Shown here: positions 21,793 through 33,194 of the stretch, in pieces | Layout of the letters: the number at the start of each line of letters is the position of its first letter | How positions within the stretch are numbered: position 1 is the first letter of the stretch | Source of the DNA: Mesostigma viride | Lineage: Eukaryota; Streptophyta; Mesostigmatophyceae; Mesostigmatales; Mesostigmataceae | Assembly (NCBI GenBank): GCA_009746045.1 | Contig: RPFO01000891.1 | Span: forward strand, 1,080,904 to 1,144,903 | DNA: 64,000 nt | Reading direction: 5' to 3' | Position numbers and translations under genes: made by a program | Notes under the pieces: model-generated | Seen by the model: only the letters and a program-made list of their open reading frames with translations | What the model was told of the DNA's origin: nothing | Databases searched by the model: none

Positions 21793-23100
21793 CTAGTCCC
21801 CCCTCTGCCGCAGCAGTTTCTCGCGATCAATCATGACCACCCCCCGGTGGTTGGTCGAAACAACGCCCACGTGCGGCAGGCTGCCACCCGACCCCCGGCC
21901 ATATGGCGATGATGACCCCACTGAGGATGACTGTGATGGCGAAGAAAGATCATCCATGTTGGATGAATTATCATGATCACTACCATGCCCACGCATCTGG
22001 CCGCCCCTGCTACCACCCGCCCCCCCGTTCTCTCCCCTTGCCCCCGCTGAGTGCAAAAGCTTGCTCCTGTCGATGGAGACGTGCAGGGAGGGGGCGGGAG
22101 TGCTAGATGCAGCCTGCGCTGATTTCTTCGACACTGGCTGTGGCTCAACCTCGTCATGTGCACGAGGCGACGCGGCGGCGCCACCTGGTCGCAGCAGGCT
22201 GCTCGAGGCGCGCGCACGCACATCTTCATGGTCGGGGTCATGGCGGATGACCACGGAGATATCACGGGAGGGCGGGCCTTGTCGGCGAGCCGCGGAAGAG
22301 CCCCCTTCTGGTGACGCCCGGATGGGCCGGCGGCCGCTCGGCGAGAGGATGTTGTGGGGGATGCCCGTGGCCCTTGGGAAGCTGGTGCCCTGGCTACCGC
22401 CACCGCCACCGCCGCCGTTCCCGTCACTGCCACTGCCACCATCGTGGCCACTGCCGCCATCGTGGCCACTGCCACCATCGTGGGCACTGCCACCATTGTG
22501 GGCACTGCCACCATCGTGGCCACTGCCACCATCGTGGCCACTGCCGCCATCGTGGCCACGGCCACCATCGTGGCCACGGCCACCATCGTGGCCACGGCCA
22601 CCATCGTGGCCACTGCCACCATCGTGGCCACTGCCACCATCGTGGCCACTGCCACCATCGTGGCCACTGCTACCATCGTGGCCACTGCCACCATCGTGGC
22701 CACTGCCGCCATCGTGGCCACTGCCGCCATCGTGGCCACGGCCGCCATCGTGGCCACGGCCACCATCGTGGCCACGGCCACCATCGTGGCCACGGCCACC
22801 ATCGTGGCCACGGCCACCATCGTGGCCACGGCCGCCATCATCATCATCGTCATCGTCGTCGTCGTCGTTCCCTCTGCTCCCTGCCGGTGCAACAGGAAGG
22901 GATGACGCGGCCTCGGCCTGGATCTGGTGGATGGTCTCCGTGAGAATGTGTGCGGCGGCAGACTCGGCGCCGCTGGCTTGCGTCACATGGACTGCCGGCC
23001 GATCGCAAGCCACCAAAAGGCAATGGAGCGTACAGACCAGCCCAAGGGCGTGACCATGTGCGTGTGAGTGTGTGCGTGTGAGCAACATGGTTCCAAACAA
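21793..23100 (-). CDS. Secreted Gly/His/Asp hexapeptide-repeat protein, unknown
   Basis: 435 residues. The N-terminus has a signal-peptide-like core (HALGLVCTLHCLLVAC, residues about 17-32). A run of ten Asp precedes about 24 copies of G-H-D-G-G-(R/S), encoded by an 18-bp minisatellite (22435-22840). The tail is Ser/Gly/Pro-rich and contains two related motifs, VSIDRSKLLHS and VMIDREKLLRQ, at the very end. His/Asp repeats could bind metal, as in other histidine-rich secreted proteins, but there is no enzyme motif. A single open frame with ATG at 23100 and stop TAG at 21793. Whether it is spliced is unknown. Confidence 0.55.
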   Translation of the reverse strand: MFGTMLLTRTHSHAHGHALGLVCTLHCLLVACDRPAVHVTQASGAESAAAHILTETIHQIQAEAASSLPVAPAGSRGNDDDDDDDDDDGGRGHDGGRGHDGGRGHDGGRGHDGGRGHDGGRGHDGGSGHDGGSGHDGGSGHDGSSGHDGGSGHDGGSGHDGGSGHDGGRGHDGGRGHDGGRGHDGGSGHDGGSGHDGGSAHNGGSAHDGGSGHDGGSGHDGGSGSDGNGGGGGGGSQGTSFPRATGIPHNILSPSGRRPIRASPEGGSSAARRQGPPSRDISVVIRHDPDHEDVRARASSSLLRPGGAAASPRAHDEVEPQPVSKKSAQAASSTPAPSLHVSIDRSKLLHSAGARGENGGAGGSRGGQMRGHGSDHDNSSNMDDLSSPSQSSSVGSSSPYGRGSGGSLPHVGVVSTNHRGVVMIDREKLLRQRGD

Positions 23101-23317
23101 GAGCGAGTTAATTAACTATATTAATTTACACATAGACTGCGTTACGTGAGCTTAAGGCCTCAAGGGCAAAGCATCCAACACAAGGGGGATTCGGTACGGC
23201 GGACAAGGGGAATTCATCCAGGGATAAGGTTGAACAGAATGACGGCAAGCAATGCATGGGGAAAAGAGCGATGATATGTGTGGTGCTGGATACAGCGCGT
23301 GGCGTGGGGGCGCAGGA

Positions 23318-23707
23318 CGCATGGCATGCACGATGAGCATAATCAATAACGTAGTACTAGTATATGGCATGCACGATGAGCATGATCAATAACTTAGTAC
23401 TAGTATATGGCATGCACGATGAGCATAATCAATAACTTAGTACTAGTATATGGCATGCACGATGAGCATGATCAATAACTTAGTACTAGTATATGGCATG
23501 CACGATGAGCATAATCAATAACTTAGTACTAGTATATGGCATGCACGATGAGCATAATCAATAACTTAGTACTAGTATATGGCATGCACAATGAGCATAA
23601 TCAATAACTTAGTACTAGTATATGGCATGCACGATGAGCATAATCAATAACTTAGTACTAGTATATGGCATGCACGATGAGCATAATGAATAACTTAGTA
23701 CTAGTAT
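23318..23707. repeat. 43-bp tandem repeat, about 9 copies
   Basis: The unit begins TATATGGCATGCACGATGAG and continues CATAATCAATAACTTAGTACTAG. Copies start about every 43 bp (23361, 23404, 23447 ...). A few point variants occur (CATGATC/CATAATC, CACGATG/CACAATG). No spacer diversity, so not a CRISPR array. Confidence 0.9.
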
Positions 23708-24048
23708 GACAACCAGAGAGACGAGAGTGCTGGTATAGCGGCAGCGTTGGGGCAGGCCGCGCCGCACGGGCACACATGAAGTGGTGTGCACATGTTGACA
23801 ATTACCTGTGCTGCACATGTAATGTCCACAAATACTCCAGTCGATGCGTACTTTGCAAATTTATACTCGGCGTATGGCACCCAAGTGCGGGCAGATGGTG
23901 CAGCACATGCGTATGTTAACACATATATATAACGTCAAACCTTGACAAATCCCTTTCAAAATGCACAGAATTTCATGAGGACAACTCCCTTTCAAAATGC
24001 ATTCTGGGCACATCCCTTCCAAATATAATGTGGCCAGATCAACCTTCC

Positions 24049-24080
<32 letters not shown>

Positions 24081-24780
24081 AAACGGACGATGAGATCCAT
24101 CCCCCCACACCAAAAAAAAAAAAGTGGAAACTTTGACGAAAAGCAGTCAAGCCTATGCAGAGGTAAACTACGTGCGGCTTGAGGATGACAGCAGCGTGGT
24201 GCGCAGCAGCCTCGCACACATACACACAAGTAATTATCCCATGCAGCTATAAATCCGTCCAACCGTAAGACACCCCCCCCTGGCAGCTACACTCTGCACA
24301 CCCCGGCATCCGGGTGGCATACACGGGTATCTTTGCAGGCATTCGCCGTGCATGCAGCCATCCATGGCCCAACACGGCCCAACACACTTGGCGTACCAGC
24401 ACACAGCATAAGTGCCAGCATCAGCCAGCGCACCACCGTCAATAAATGGTGGGATGGTCAATGTGTGGTCTCACCCATGATAGTCAACACTGGTTCAACA
24501 ACCCGGTGGGCCTACCTGGGTGCCCGGAGATGAGCATGGGGTCACTGGCGGACGTCTCCTGCTGGTGCTGGTTCTGCTGCCATAGCTGCTGCAGCTGCTG
24601 CTGGTGCTGCAGGAATGCTGCTGCCCTAGAGGGGGATGATGGGCCAGCTGGCAAACACGGGGATGGTGCAGGAGGACGACGGGAGCGTGGGAGAAGGTAA
24701 GTTGCGTGGCATGCGAGAGGGGTGGCGAGAGGGGAGAGCTGCTATTGGGAAGGACACCAAAAACTACTTGAAGTACACAG
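23708..24780. other. Unassigned; poly-C/poly-A tracts, possible exon
   Basis: C and A homopolymer tracts at 24047-24079 and 24109-24123. A CTG-rich stretch at 24556-24620 is followed by GGGAGAAG|GTAAGTTG at 24690-24705, a consensus donor site on the plus strand. The frame before it (RNAAALEGDDGPAGKHGDGA) is not recognised. No gene is called. Confidence 0.4.
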
Positions 24781-24784
24781 TACG

Positions 24785-26415
24785 CAAGTAGAGCAGCACA
24801 TGATCATATGGACCGTCGACCACAAGCAACCCTCTCAAAGACCAAGAAGACAAGTTCCATCAGAGCGTAGCAACGATTCAACGAGTAGAGCAGCACATGA
24901 TCATATGGACCGTCGACCACAAGCAACCCTCTCAATGACCAAGAAGACAAGTTCCATCAGAGCGTAGCAACGATTTAACAAGTAGAGCAGCACATGATCA
25001 TGTGGACCGTCGACCACAAGCAACCCTCTCAAAGACCAAGACGACAAGTTCCATCAGAACGTAGCAACGATTTAACGAGTAGAGCAGCACATGATCATGT
25101 GGACCGTCGACCACAAGCAACCCTCTCAAAGACCAAGACGACAAGTTCCATCAGAACGTAGCAACGATTTAACGAGTAGAGCAGCACATGATCACATGGA
25201 CCGTCGACCACAAGCAACCCTCTCAACGGCCAAGACGACAAGTTCCATCAGAACGTAGCAACGATTTAACGAGTAGAGCAGCACATGATCATATGGACCG
25301 TCGACCACAAGCAACCCTCTCAAAGACCAAGACGACAAGTTCCATCAGAACGTAGCAACGATTCAACGAGTAGAGCAGCACATGATCACATGGACCGTCG
25401 ACCACAAGCAACCCTCTCAACGGCCAAGACGACAAGTTCCATCAGAACGTAGCAACGATTTAACGAGTAGAGCAGCACATGATCATATGGACCGTCGACC
25501 ACAAGCAACCCTCTCAAAGGCCAAGACAAGTTCCATCGGAACGTAGCAACGATTTAACGAGTAGAGCAGCACATGATCATGTGGACCGTCGACCACAAGC
25601 AACCCTCTCAAAGGCCAAGACAAGTTCCATCGGAACGTAGCAACGATTTAACGAGTAGAGCAGCACATGATCATGTGGACCGTCGACCACAAGCAACCCT
25701 CTCAAAGACCAAGACGACAAGTTCCATCAGAACGTAGCAACGATTTAACGAGTAGAGCAGCACATGATCACATGGACCGTCGACCACAAGCAACCCTCTC
25801 AACGGCCAAGACGACAAGTTCCATCAGAACGTAGCAACGATTTAACGAGTAGAGCAGCACATGATCATGTGGACCGTCGACCACAAGCAACCCTCTCAAA
25901 GGCCAAGACGACAAGTTCCATCAGAACGTAGCAACGATTCAACGAGTAGAGCAGCACATGATCACATGGACCGTCGACCACAAGCAACCCTCTCAAAGAC
26001 CAAGACGACAAGTTCCATCAGAACGTAGCAACGATTTAACGAGTAGAGCAGCACATGATCATGTGGACCGTCGACCACAAGCAACCCTCTCAAAGACCAA
26101 GACGACAAGTTCCATCAGAACGTAGCAACGATTCAACGAGTAGAGCAGCACATGATCATGTGGACCGTCGACCACAAGCAACCCTCTCAACGGCCAAGAC
26201 AAGTTCCATCGGAACGTAGCAACGATTTAACGAGTAGAGCAGCACATGATCATATGGACCGTCGACCACAAGCAACCCTCTCAAAGGCCAAGACGACAAG
26301 TTCCATCAGAACGTAGCAACGATTTAACGAGTAGAGCAGCACATGATCATGTGGACCGTCGACCACAAGCAACCCTCTCAAAGGCCAAGACAAGTTCCAT
26401 CAGAACGTAGCAACG
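24785..26415. repeat. 97-bp minisatellite, 17 copies
   Basis: The unit contains GAGTAGAGCAGCACATGATC, GGACCGTCGACCACAAGC and AGTTCCATCAGAACGTAGC. 17 copies of CAGCACATGATCA were counted at spacings of 94-97. Copies vary at three linked places: ATATGG/ATGTGG/ACATGG, AAAGACC/AACGGCC/AAAGGCC, and loss of GAC in the GACGAC stretch. Confidence 0.9.
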
Positions 26416-26829
26416 GCCGTGATACTGCTGAGGCGGGTCGTACGCCTGGGTCATGAGCTAGACTGCGACGTGGAAAGCCGTTTGAGAATCGCGGTGAGGA
26501 GACTCCCCGATAGGATGGTCGCGCAAATGTGGGGCACAGAACATAAATGTGGGGCTGAATGCATGCATGTATGGCACAACGCACATGCATCTTGGATGCC
26601 GGCATTGCTTCAGAGGCGAGCGGTAGCATGCCCGCAAGTCACAATCTCGGACATCCAAAGGGAGACAATCAATGCCTTATGAGCATGCTGGCCTGTAACA
26701 AGAGAGGCTGGCTTTTTAAGGGCAGCATGCAGCAGGCAATGCCGGCCAGGGTATGCAAATGTCAGAAGAGTTGACACTGGCACGCCCTAGCCGTGCCAAG
26801 GAGTGTCACTGACATTGAGATTTCACCTA

Positions 26830-27516
26830 TCAACAGGGCTTTCCTTGCGACGTGGTACTAGTATGGTACTGACCTTCATGCGTGTACTCGATCTTCACGG
26901 TAATCTCCACTTCGTTGGACGAAAGAATTAGCTTCGGATGTGGCTGCGTCTTTGTGGTCGCTGTAACCGTCAGCGGCAGCGTTGATGGTCCCACGAAAAA
27001 CGCTTCCAGCAGCGCGGCATCCAGCGCATATTTTTTTTCTGTGACCCCCTTCGTGTACACGACGTCGTAATCACGGCCTCGATTTACGATGGGCTTCGGC
27101 GACACAGCCCCTCGCTTTGTCACGCTCACGCTAGACACCTCGAATTTGCCTCCAATGGTTCCATCCGGTAAAGCAAGCTCCACCGATGTAGATACCACAG
27201 GATTTTCCATGTTTTTATCGACCGCCCGGCCAAGTACTTTTAGCTCGGCATTCATCTCGCAACGTAGGATCATGAAAGCAGAGATGAGGCGTTCTCCTCC
27301 AAGATGGAATTGGCCGAGGTTATATTCGTGAACCCAGTTTGCTACTCCCTTAAATGTGCCAGCTGTCGACAATACGTGAGAATTTGAAGGTACCGGGGCT
27401 CCAGGCCGACCCGTAGGAGCATTGCTTTGCCCTGATTTCGATGAAGCGCTACCGCCACTAACTGCCGCCGGCAAGACTGCCAAGGCACACACGATAATCC
27501 GAATAGCGAGCCACAT
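26830..27516 (-). CDS. Predicted secreted protein, unknown
   Basis: 228 residues starting MWLAIRIIVCALAVLPAAVS, a clear signal peptide with a likely cleavage after AVSG. The mature part begins with a Ser/Gly/Pro linker, then a soluble, beta-rich region (ELALPDGTIGGKFEVSSVSV, LILSSNEVEITVKIEYTHE). Only two Cys lie in the mature part (LRCEMN and the last residue). No TM segment follows the signal. A donor-like AAG|GTCAGT at 26873 suggests the frame may splice on rather than stop at 26830, in which case the 97-bp minisatellite could lie in an intron. No homology is recognised. Confidence 0.6.
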   Translation of the reverse strand: MWLAIRIIVCALAVLPAAVSGGSASSKSGQSNAPTGRPGAPVPSNSHVLSTAGTFKGVANWVHEYNLGQFHLGGERLISAFMILRCEMNAELKVLGRAVDKNMENPVVSTSVELALPDGTIGGKFEVSSVSVTKRGAVSPKPIVNRGRDYDVVYTKGVTEKKYALDAALLEAFFVGPSTLPLTVTATTKTQPHPKLILSSNEVEITVKIEYTHEGQYHTSTTSQGKPC

Positions 27517-30084
27517 GCTGAGACACTAGTTATGCGAGGTTTGCGTTCGCATTAACGACATTGACTGTCGCTCCCATGCAGCTTGCGCTCCTGCTGTGAG
27601 GGTCGCCTGACCCATAGCACGTAACACAAATGGAAGATCACTTACCGCTTATGAAAGTCGCGACCTTTCTACACGCATAACCGAGCCCGCCATTAAGGAG
27701 GATCTGGCTCGCGAACTACATCAGTACGAAGCAGCCGTGGCGTCGTTGTCTGCCTGCAAAATCCAAAAATCACTTTCGGCGTATGCATGGGGACGGGCGG
27801 AATCCGAAGGCAAAATCCTGGCTGCATTAGGGCTACAAGAGCATGCTGCTGCAAGGCATGAATATTCATGCTGGCTGCCGACAGTGCCGCTCTACAGTAG
27901 TAGTTGACGCACTCTGTAGTTGACGCAAGTCAGACAACCCGCCAATACCTGTTCAGCCGTCGATTCAGCCAGGTCAATTCACAACCAATACTTTTCTTGG
28001 ACGTCTCTGCTGCCCATGTGCGGCGTGGGCCACAACAACAACAAGAACAACATCTTAGACGGAAATTCACCGTCCACATAATCTTGAAACCAATTGCTGA
28101 ATTCTGAAGTAAACATGAAGTATGGAAAAGTACACGAGGGCTCCCAGCGCCACGGCCTGCCGGGCCGGAAACCGTTCTTCCAGACGCTACGGTAGGATAG
28201 GCTACGGTAGGATATTTCATGCCCTCGGCCACTATAGATTCTCTGCTGCCCATGTGCGGCGTGGGACACAACAACAACAACAACAACAACAACAACGGAG
28301 TAACAACGGTAGGATACGGTACCGCCGGCAGAGCTGGCTGCTTGCAAGCGCCACTGCTCAGCTGGACTGGGCACTGTGTCATGGCAAGATGACGTGTTTC
28401 AACTTTCAACGTGGCAAACAGCCGAGCACTTTGCCATACAGTATGTAATTGTTGGCAACGACTGACCTCGGTGAAGACACGGACGTGCGCGGAGTCATTT
28501 TCAGATCGCCCGTGCCAAGGCCCATGCCTTCCCCATGCGGCCCGATCATTTTGCCCTCCCAGCGTTGATGCGGCCACGGCACGAAAGGCTTGAACAGTGA
28601 ACGGGTTGACGCACGAGGTACACATTTCCTGCGTCATACCTTGGAATTTGTTTCGGTGTACAGTGGATCGAATCCGCCAGGAACTTGTCGATTGACGTGA
28701 GCATTTGTGCCTTTGGAGTACTACATTTTGTGAAATGCGCTCGAAAGGCTCTTAACGTTAAATTAAAGTCGATTTAATTCCCTGGTAAATCCACTACTCA
28801 GGGAAGCTGTGACCTATCCATCGGTACATGCTCTTCCTAATCGAGGCAGCCACCGGGCAGGTTCTAACGCTGCCACCCAAACTGTGCACGTAACGCAGCT
28901 GCAGCTGTAAACCACACACAGCCGCTGCATCTCTGAACTTCAAGTTCTGCAGGATGACTGTGTGTCGGATGGTCATGCAGCGCGTCAGCAGTGCCCGTAT
29001 CCTGCTGGATAACGTGGACACCTGGGAGCAGATTGGGCGCGGTGCTCTGATTCATGTCTGTTTCCTGGATGGTATGCTTCTTGCGTATGCTTTGCCACGG
29101 CATGCTGAACCTTTAGTTTAGGACATTTAACCCGTGCCAGTAATGCATGTGCGTTTGAATCTTCCAAGCCATCCTCGTCCTGGCGTCGTCAAACCTTTTA
29201 TTCTCATCTTTATATTATATTGCCCATTGCACTTGGCATAAGCTTCGTAACGTCGCGCAGGTAGCGTTACCTTGGAACCATAGTTCCCTTTCACTCCTCT
29301 GTGGGTCACCTTGACAAGACACACAGGCAAGCGGCAACCGCTCTATATAAGTCCTTGGTCATCTCAGCATAACAGTCATCCGCGTGCCAGGCGGTGACAT
29401 GCAATAAACGACTATGTCTCCTCCTTCCCTGACCCCAGCCTCGTGGATGTTGGCAAGCTTTTGTTCGTGGTTGAGCAACCCTATTGTGCCTTTATCCGAC
29501 TAGTGTCCCACTCGTGTTTCAACGGTGGTACGGTGGGACTCGTGCTCAGGCCAGAGCATGGATGCCGCCAGGTGCCACGGGCAGATGCACCTTTCGTTCT
29601 GTTATCCATCACATCGGCAACTAACTCATTGGGTCAAAGTTGTTGCATCTCGATCTCCCTCTCTCTCCAGTCTTATGCTTTAGACCTGCCAACCATCTGG
29701 CACCTGACCACCCTTCCGCCTTGGTCCAGTGCGCGCCTGCCAGGCCTCCTCCACACATGAGGTATCGTTGTTGAGACGCCAGTACACCACGGTGTGCAAC
29801 GTTGGGAATTTGGGTCCCTTGCAATCAAGTGCATAATGGTGGAACCCTCTATGTGACAGTTGAAGTGTACCCACGACGTAGCCCATAGCTCTCGGGTCAT
29901 AGCCTAGCCGTCCTGCCTCATTGATGGTATGTAGCCTCGACACCTCTCATGCCTTTCCTCTCTAGTTATTCTCCGTCTCCTCTGTAGTTAGTCAGTGTCA
30001 CTGATGTTCACTCTCCTTTCCTTTCATGGTCTTTCATCTGCATGCACACACGTGGGGATAATGGCCCGGCACCCTCACGGGCAG
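27517..30084. other. No confident gene; duplicated segment with (CAA)n
   Basis: The string CTGCTGCCCATGTGCGGCGT followed by GGG.CACAACAACAACAA occurs at 28007-28045 and again at 28240-28296 with a longer CAA run. TACGGTAGGAT is repeated around 28188-28215 and 28308. The frame at 29443-29760 is not recognised. Upstream exons of the gene ending at 30449 probably lie in 29400-30080, but none could be assigned. Confidence 0.4.
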
Positions 30085-30449
30085 GCATGACCGATGAGCT
30101 GGTCCGCAAAGTGGTCGTCGCGCTCCTCAAGGCCAAGGTCGCATACCCTGAGGGGTCTGACCCTGTCGCCCAGACCTCTGGCGGCTGCTGTACCCTGACA
30201 GAGGCCAAGTGGGAAGTCATCGTGGTGCCCCAAGCGTGCCTCTCGGGCAAGCTCAAGGGCAAGGTGGTGCAGTACCATGGGCGGGTGGACAAGGAGCAAG
30301 GCGAGCGGCTGTACCATTTGTTCTGCGACCTGCTAAGGGATGGCCTCGAGGGGGAGCCGGGCTTACGTGTTGTGCAAGGCACATACGGCAACCGGCAGGG
30401 CTTGGCAATGGAGAGTCCTGGGCCGTTCACGCAAGTGTTTGAGTGGTAG
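30085..30449 (+). CDS. DTD2: D-aminoacyl-tRNA deacylase, ATD/DTD2 type (3' exon)
   Basis: The frame from MTDELVRKVVVALLKAKV onward matches the second half of DTD-fold deacylases, which hydrolyse mischarged aminoacyl-tRNA in the cytosol. Diagnostic blocks are VVPQACLSGKLKGKVVQYHG (PQ-x-T region of ATD, where canonical DTD has SQFT; here the last residue is Cys), then GERLYHLFCDLL, then GTYGNRQGLAMESPGPFTQV, equivalent to the GTYGNRQ...NGPFTH C-terminus of the ATD paralog. The N-terminal strands are absent, so an upstream exon is expected; a 3' splice site (TCACGGGCAG|GC) at 30084 supports this. The stop is TAG at 30447. The frame is open without defects. Confidence 0.7.
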
Positions 30450-30644
30450 ATAGTGCCATGGGTAGATACTTCCACGTGCCTTGCCTTTATGCCGCTTGTC
30501 ATGCTTTTAACATTCTGGTAAAGCTCTGAATCAGCAAGGCCGTATTCATGTGCATACGCAATTACGGCATGCCATGGAGCTCGTGGCATGCCAAGTCTTT
30601 TTGTGGAATTTTTTCACCATGTTTCAGGAAACATGTTATCTAGT

Positions 30645-30895
30645 TATATATCAAGGAGACAACCAGGGCAGGCCAGAAATTGGGAGAATCCGGACCATGG
30701 TAGCTGGAGCCTGCCGTTATCTTTTCCGCGTTTTCAAGTCTTTCAGGATGATGAATATGAATGGAAATGGAAATGTGTAGCCTTGTGCATTGAAATTACG
30801 GCTGGCTTACGTGTAGAGCGACTAGCTAGATGACCTAGACGGTGGGGCTGGAAACAGCTTGCTTTATCATGGCGTGTGTTTGAAGCCTAACTGGC
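30645..30895 (+). mobile_element. SINE-like repeat, second copy (inverted relative to 20.7 kb)
   Basis: About 85-90% similar by eye to the reverse complement of 20710-20936, from ATCAAGGAGACAACCAG through CCGTTATCTTTTCCGCG to GGCGTGTGTTTGAAGCC. No clear flanking duplication was found. Confidence 0.6.
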
Positions 30896-31094
30896 CAGGA
30901 GTCTCTAGTTACATGGCCATCCCGACAGGCATGCTATAGGGAGTCCAACGAATGCATGCATGGACACACATGATGGTGGATCCGTGCGTAGTACTCCTGC
31001 GCACTTAGGTCGATATAGTGATGAGTCATCTTCTATAGATTCAGCAATATCGGACATATTGGCACGCCTCTCCGGCAAAGAGGTTTTTCACAGT

Positions 31095-31190
31095 TGGGCT
31101 GTTTCCAAACGTTAAGTGAGATGCCTTCGGATCAGGAGACTCATACAGCCGCGAAATCATGCCAAAGGTCCTATGTTCGATTCCTTGCTG
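31095..31190 (+). other. tRNA-like segment (possible SINE head), not a tRNA gene
   Basis: GGATCAGGAGACTCATAC, then AAAGGTCCTATGTTCGATTCC, resemble an anticodon arm with CAT followed by a variable loop and a B-box. The spacing is too long for a tRNA without an intron, and no D-arm or paired acceptor stem was seen. Confidence 0.3.
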
Positions 31191-31287
31191 GTAGCCTCTC
31201 GGCTTTCTTACTTTCTGTGTTGCGCAGAATCTCAGATTTGGGCAGCTAGCGTTTTCACATTTGTTGCTTTCTGACGACCATGATATG

Positions 31288-31934
31288 GCGGGTGGGTGGG
31301 TGGGTGGGTGGGTGGGTGGATGGGTGGGTGGGTGGGTGGGTGGGTGGGTGGGTGGGTGGGTGGGTGGGTGGTGGGTGGGTGGGTGGGTGGGTGGGTGGGT
31401 GGGTGGGTGGGTGGGTGGGTGGGTGGGTGGGTGGGTGGGTGGGTGGGTGGGTGGGTGGGTGGGTGGGTGGGTGGGTGGGTGGTGGGTGGGTGGGTGGGTG
31501 GGTGGGTGGGTGGGTGGGTGGGTGGGTGGGTGGGTGGTGGGTGGGTGGGTGGGTGGGTGGGTGGGTGGGTGGGTGGGTGGGTGGGTGGGTGGGTGGGTGG
31601 GTGGGTGGGTGGGTGGGTGGGTGGGTGGGTGGGTGGGTGGGTGGGTGGGTGGGTGGGTGGGTGGGTGGGTGGGTGGGTGGGTGGGTGGGTGGGTGGGTGG
31701 GTGGGTGGGTGGGTGGGTGGGTGGGTGGGTGGGTGGGTGGGTGGGTGGGTGGGTGGGTGGGTGCGGGGTGGGTGGGTGGGTGGGTGGGTGGGTGGGTGGG
31801 TGGGTGGGTGGGTGGGTGGGTGGGTGCGGGGTGGGTGGGTGGGTGGGTGGGTGGGTGGGTGGGTGGGTGGGTGGGTGGGTGGGTGGGTGGGTGGGTGGGT
31901 GGGTGGGTGGGTGGGTGGGTGGGTGGGTGGGTGG
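31288..31934. repeat. (TGGG)n array
   Basis: About 645 bp of TGGG with rare interruptions (GTGGTGGG, GTGCGGGG). It joins the truncated transposase frame directly; reading on from the transposase gives a spurious Thr-His-Pro-Pro tail. G-quadruplex potential on the plus strand is high. Confidence 0.95.
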
Positions 31935-32790
31935 ACGCCCGGTACTTCAGGATCATCGAGCGGCCTCTATTATACTCATCTCCAGGGAACTCGAGCTTGG
32001 CATCGGCCACGTAGAGCTGGTGCATGTCGGTGATGGGGATAACATCCATGTAGGCAACATCCGGGTGGGCGGGGTCGCTGTCCCCCAGTTCGCTCACCAG
32101 CCGGCAGATCCAGGTAGCAGCGTACTCCGTGGCACTAGAGCGCCCAGCGACAGGCGTCCGGCGCGGAGTCTCCTCGTGGCACACACCCGGCAATCCATGA
32201 CTGGTCAGGGTGTCACGGTCCACCGCATCGAAAAACTGCTTGCTGTAGGCGACCCCCTTCACCACCTTGTTCCAGGTTTTTGGCTCCACGCCCAACACTT
32301 TGCGGATTGCAGTCGCACACCCGCTGATGGTGCGCGTGGCGCCGTCGACGTGCACATCCACATGCAATGGACTTTTGAATCTGATGTGGTGGTACTGACC
32401 ACCTGGGCCGGGGGGCTTCACCTCAATGCTGCCTACCCCACCTGATCGGATGATGTCAGCCAGGGTTGCCATGCGCGCCTTGTCAGGATGGCTGTAAAAT
32501 TCCTGGCGCACGGCTGTCCAGGTCCTGTGGTCTACGAGGTAACTGTTAAACTGGTGAAGGCAGCGCTGCTCTGTGCAACAATACCGCTTCGCCATGTCGC
32601 CCGTAACAGCAGCCAGCTTCTGCTCACGAAGCGCGTCTGTTCTCTGCTTGCCAGGACGTTTGGCTTCAGTTGGCGGTTCCTGTACGCCATCGTGGAATGA
32701 AAATTCGTAATCGGGATCGTCGGCATCCCACCCGTCATCCAATCTGCCATCCCACATTAGCACATCCGGATCCACTGCGTCATCGTCCAT
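31935..32790 (-). pseudogene. Transposase N-terminal half, truncated by (TGGG)n
   Basis: The start at 32790 (MDDDAVDPDVLMWDG) is preferred over an upstream ATG at 32847 because the intact relative begins with a similar acidic stretch (MDEEWDVPDLVDSD). About 285 residues align with the 54628 transposase: RMATLADIIRSGGVGSIEV versus RMASLCDVIRSAGVGNIEV; SPLHVDVHVDGATRTISGCA versus GPLHVDVVIAGCMYTVTGCA; VAYMDVIPITDMHQLYV versus VVFMDVMSIKEMHAMYV. The last carries the putative first catalytic Asp. The frame then runs into the microsatellite, losing the Zn cluster and the remaining catalytic residues. It is inactive as transposase. Confidence 0.8.
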
Positions 32791-33194
32791 TGTGCCTACT
32801 CCGTCAGCATTCTCCCTATCTGTAAACGCAACAACCTGGATTCCCAACAGACTGCGATACTAGAAACTTCAAACCAAGGTACCTGGACGCAGCTACCCTA
32901 CCATTACTACCTAGCCACAACTGGTTATGTCACGTAGATTGGCCACCTCTAGTCTAGGTCCTGTCTGCTTCTGTCACCATTTAATAGCATCCGCATTTCA
33001 TACCAATGATTCGTCCCCTGCAAAATTAATTCGCACAACAAACGCTACAGCAGATTATTAGCAGCCGGTTGTCTCACCTGCAGCACCTCTTTAAGACATT
33101 GTAATAGCACTGATGACAGCGTGGCGTTGCTTGACAGACAATCATCATGCCTTCGGCGTACCTCTCACGCACATCAGGTTACAGTGTACAGTTT

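Noticed and set aside
23318-26415. CRISPR-like arrays
   Set aside because: Repeats are contiguous with no unique spacers, and the genome is eukaryotic.
27930-28637. 235-residue minus-strand frame
   Set aside because: Crosses a duplicated CAA-repeat segment and has no recognisable domain or codon pattern.
31095-31190. tRNA-Met gene
   Set aside because: Only a B-box and anticodon-like arm; no D-arm or acceptor pairing.
31261-32445. Open frames of GGWV repeats (plus) and the Thr-His-Pro-Pro tail (minus) over the TGGG array
   Set aside because: Microsatellite translation. Only the transposase part above 31934 is supported.
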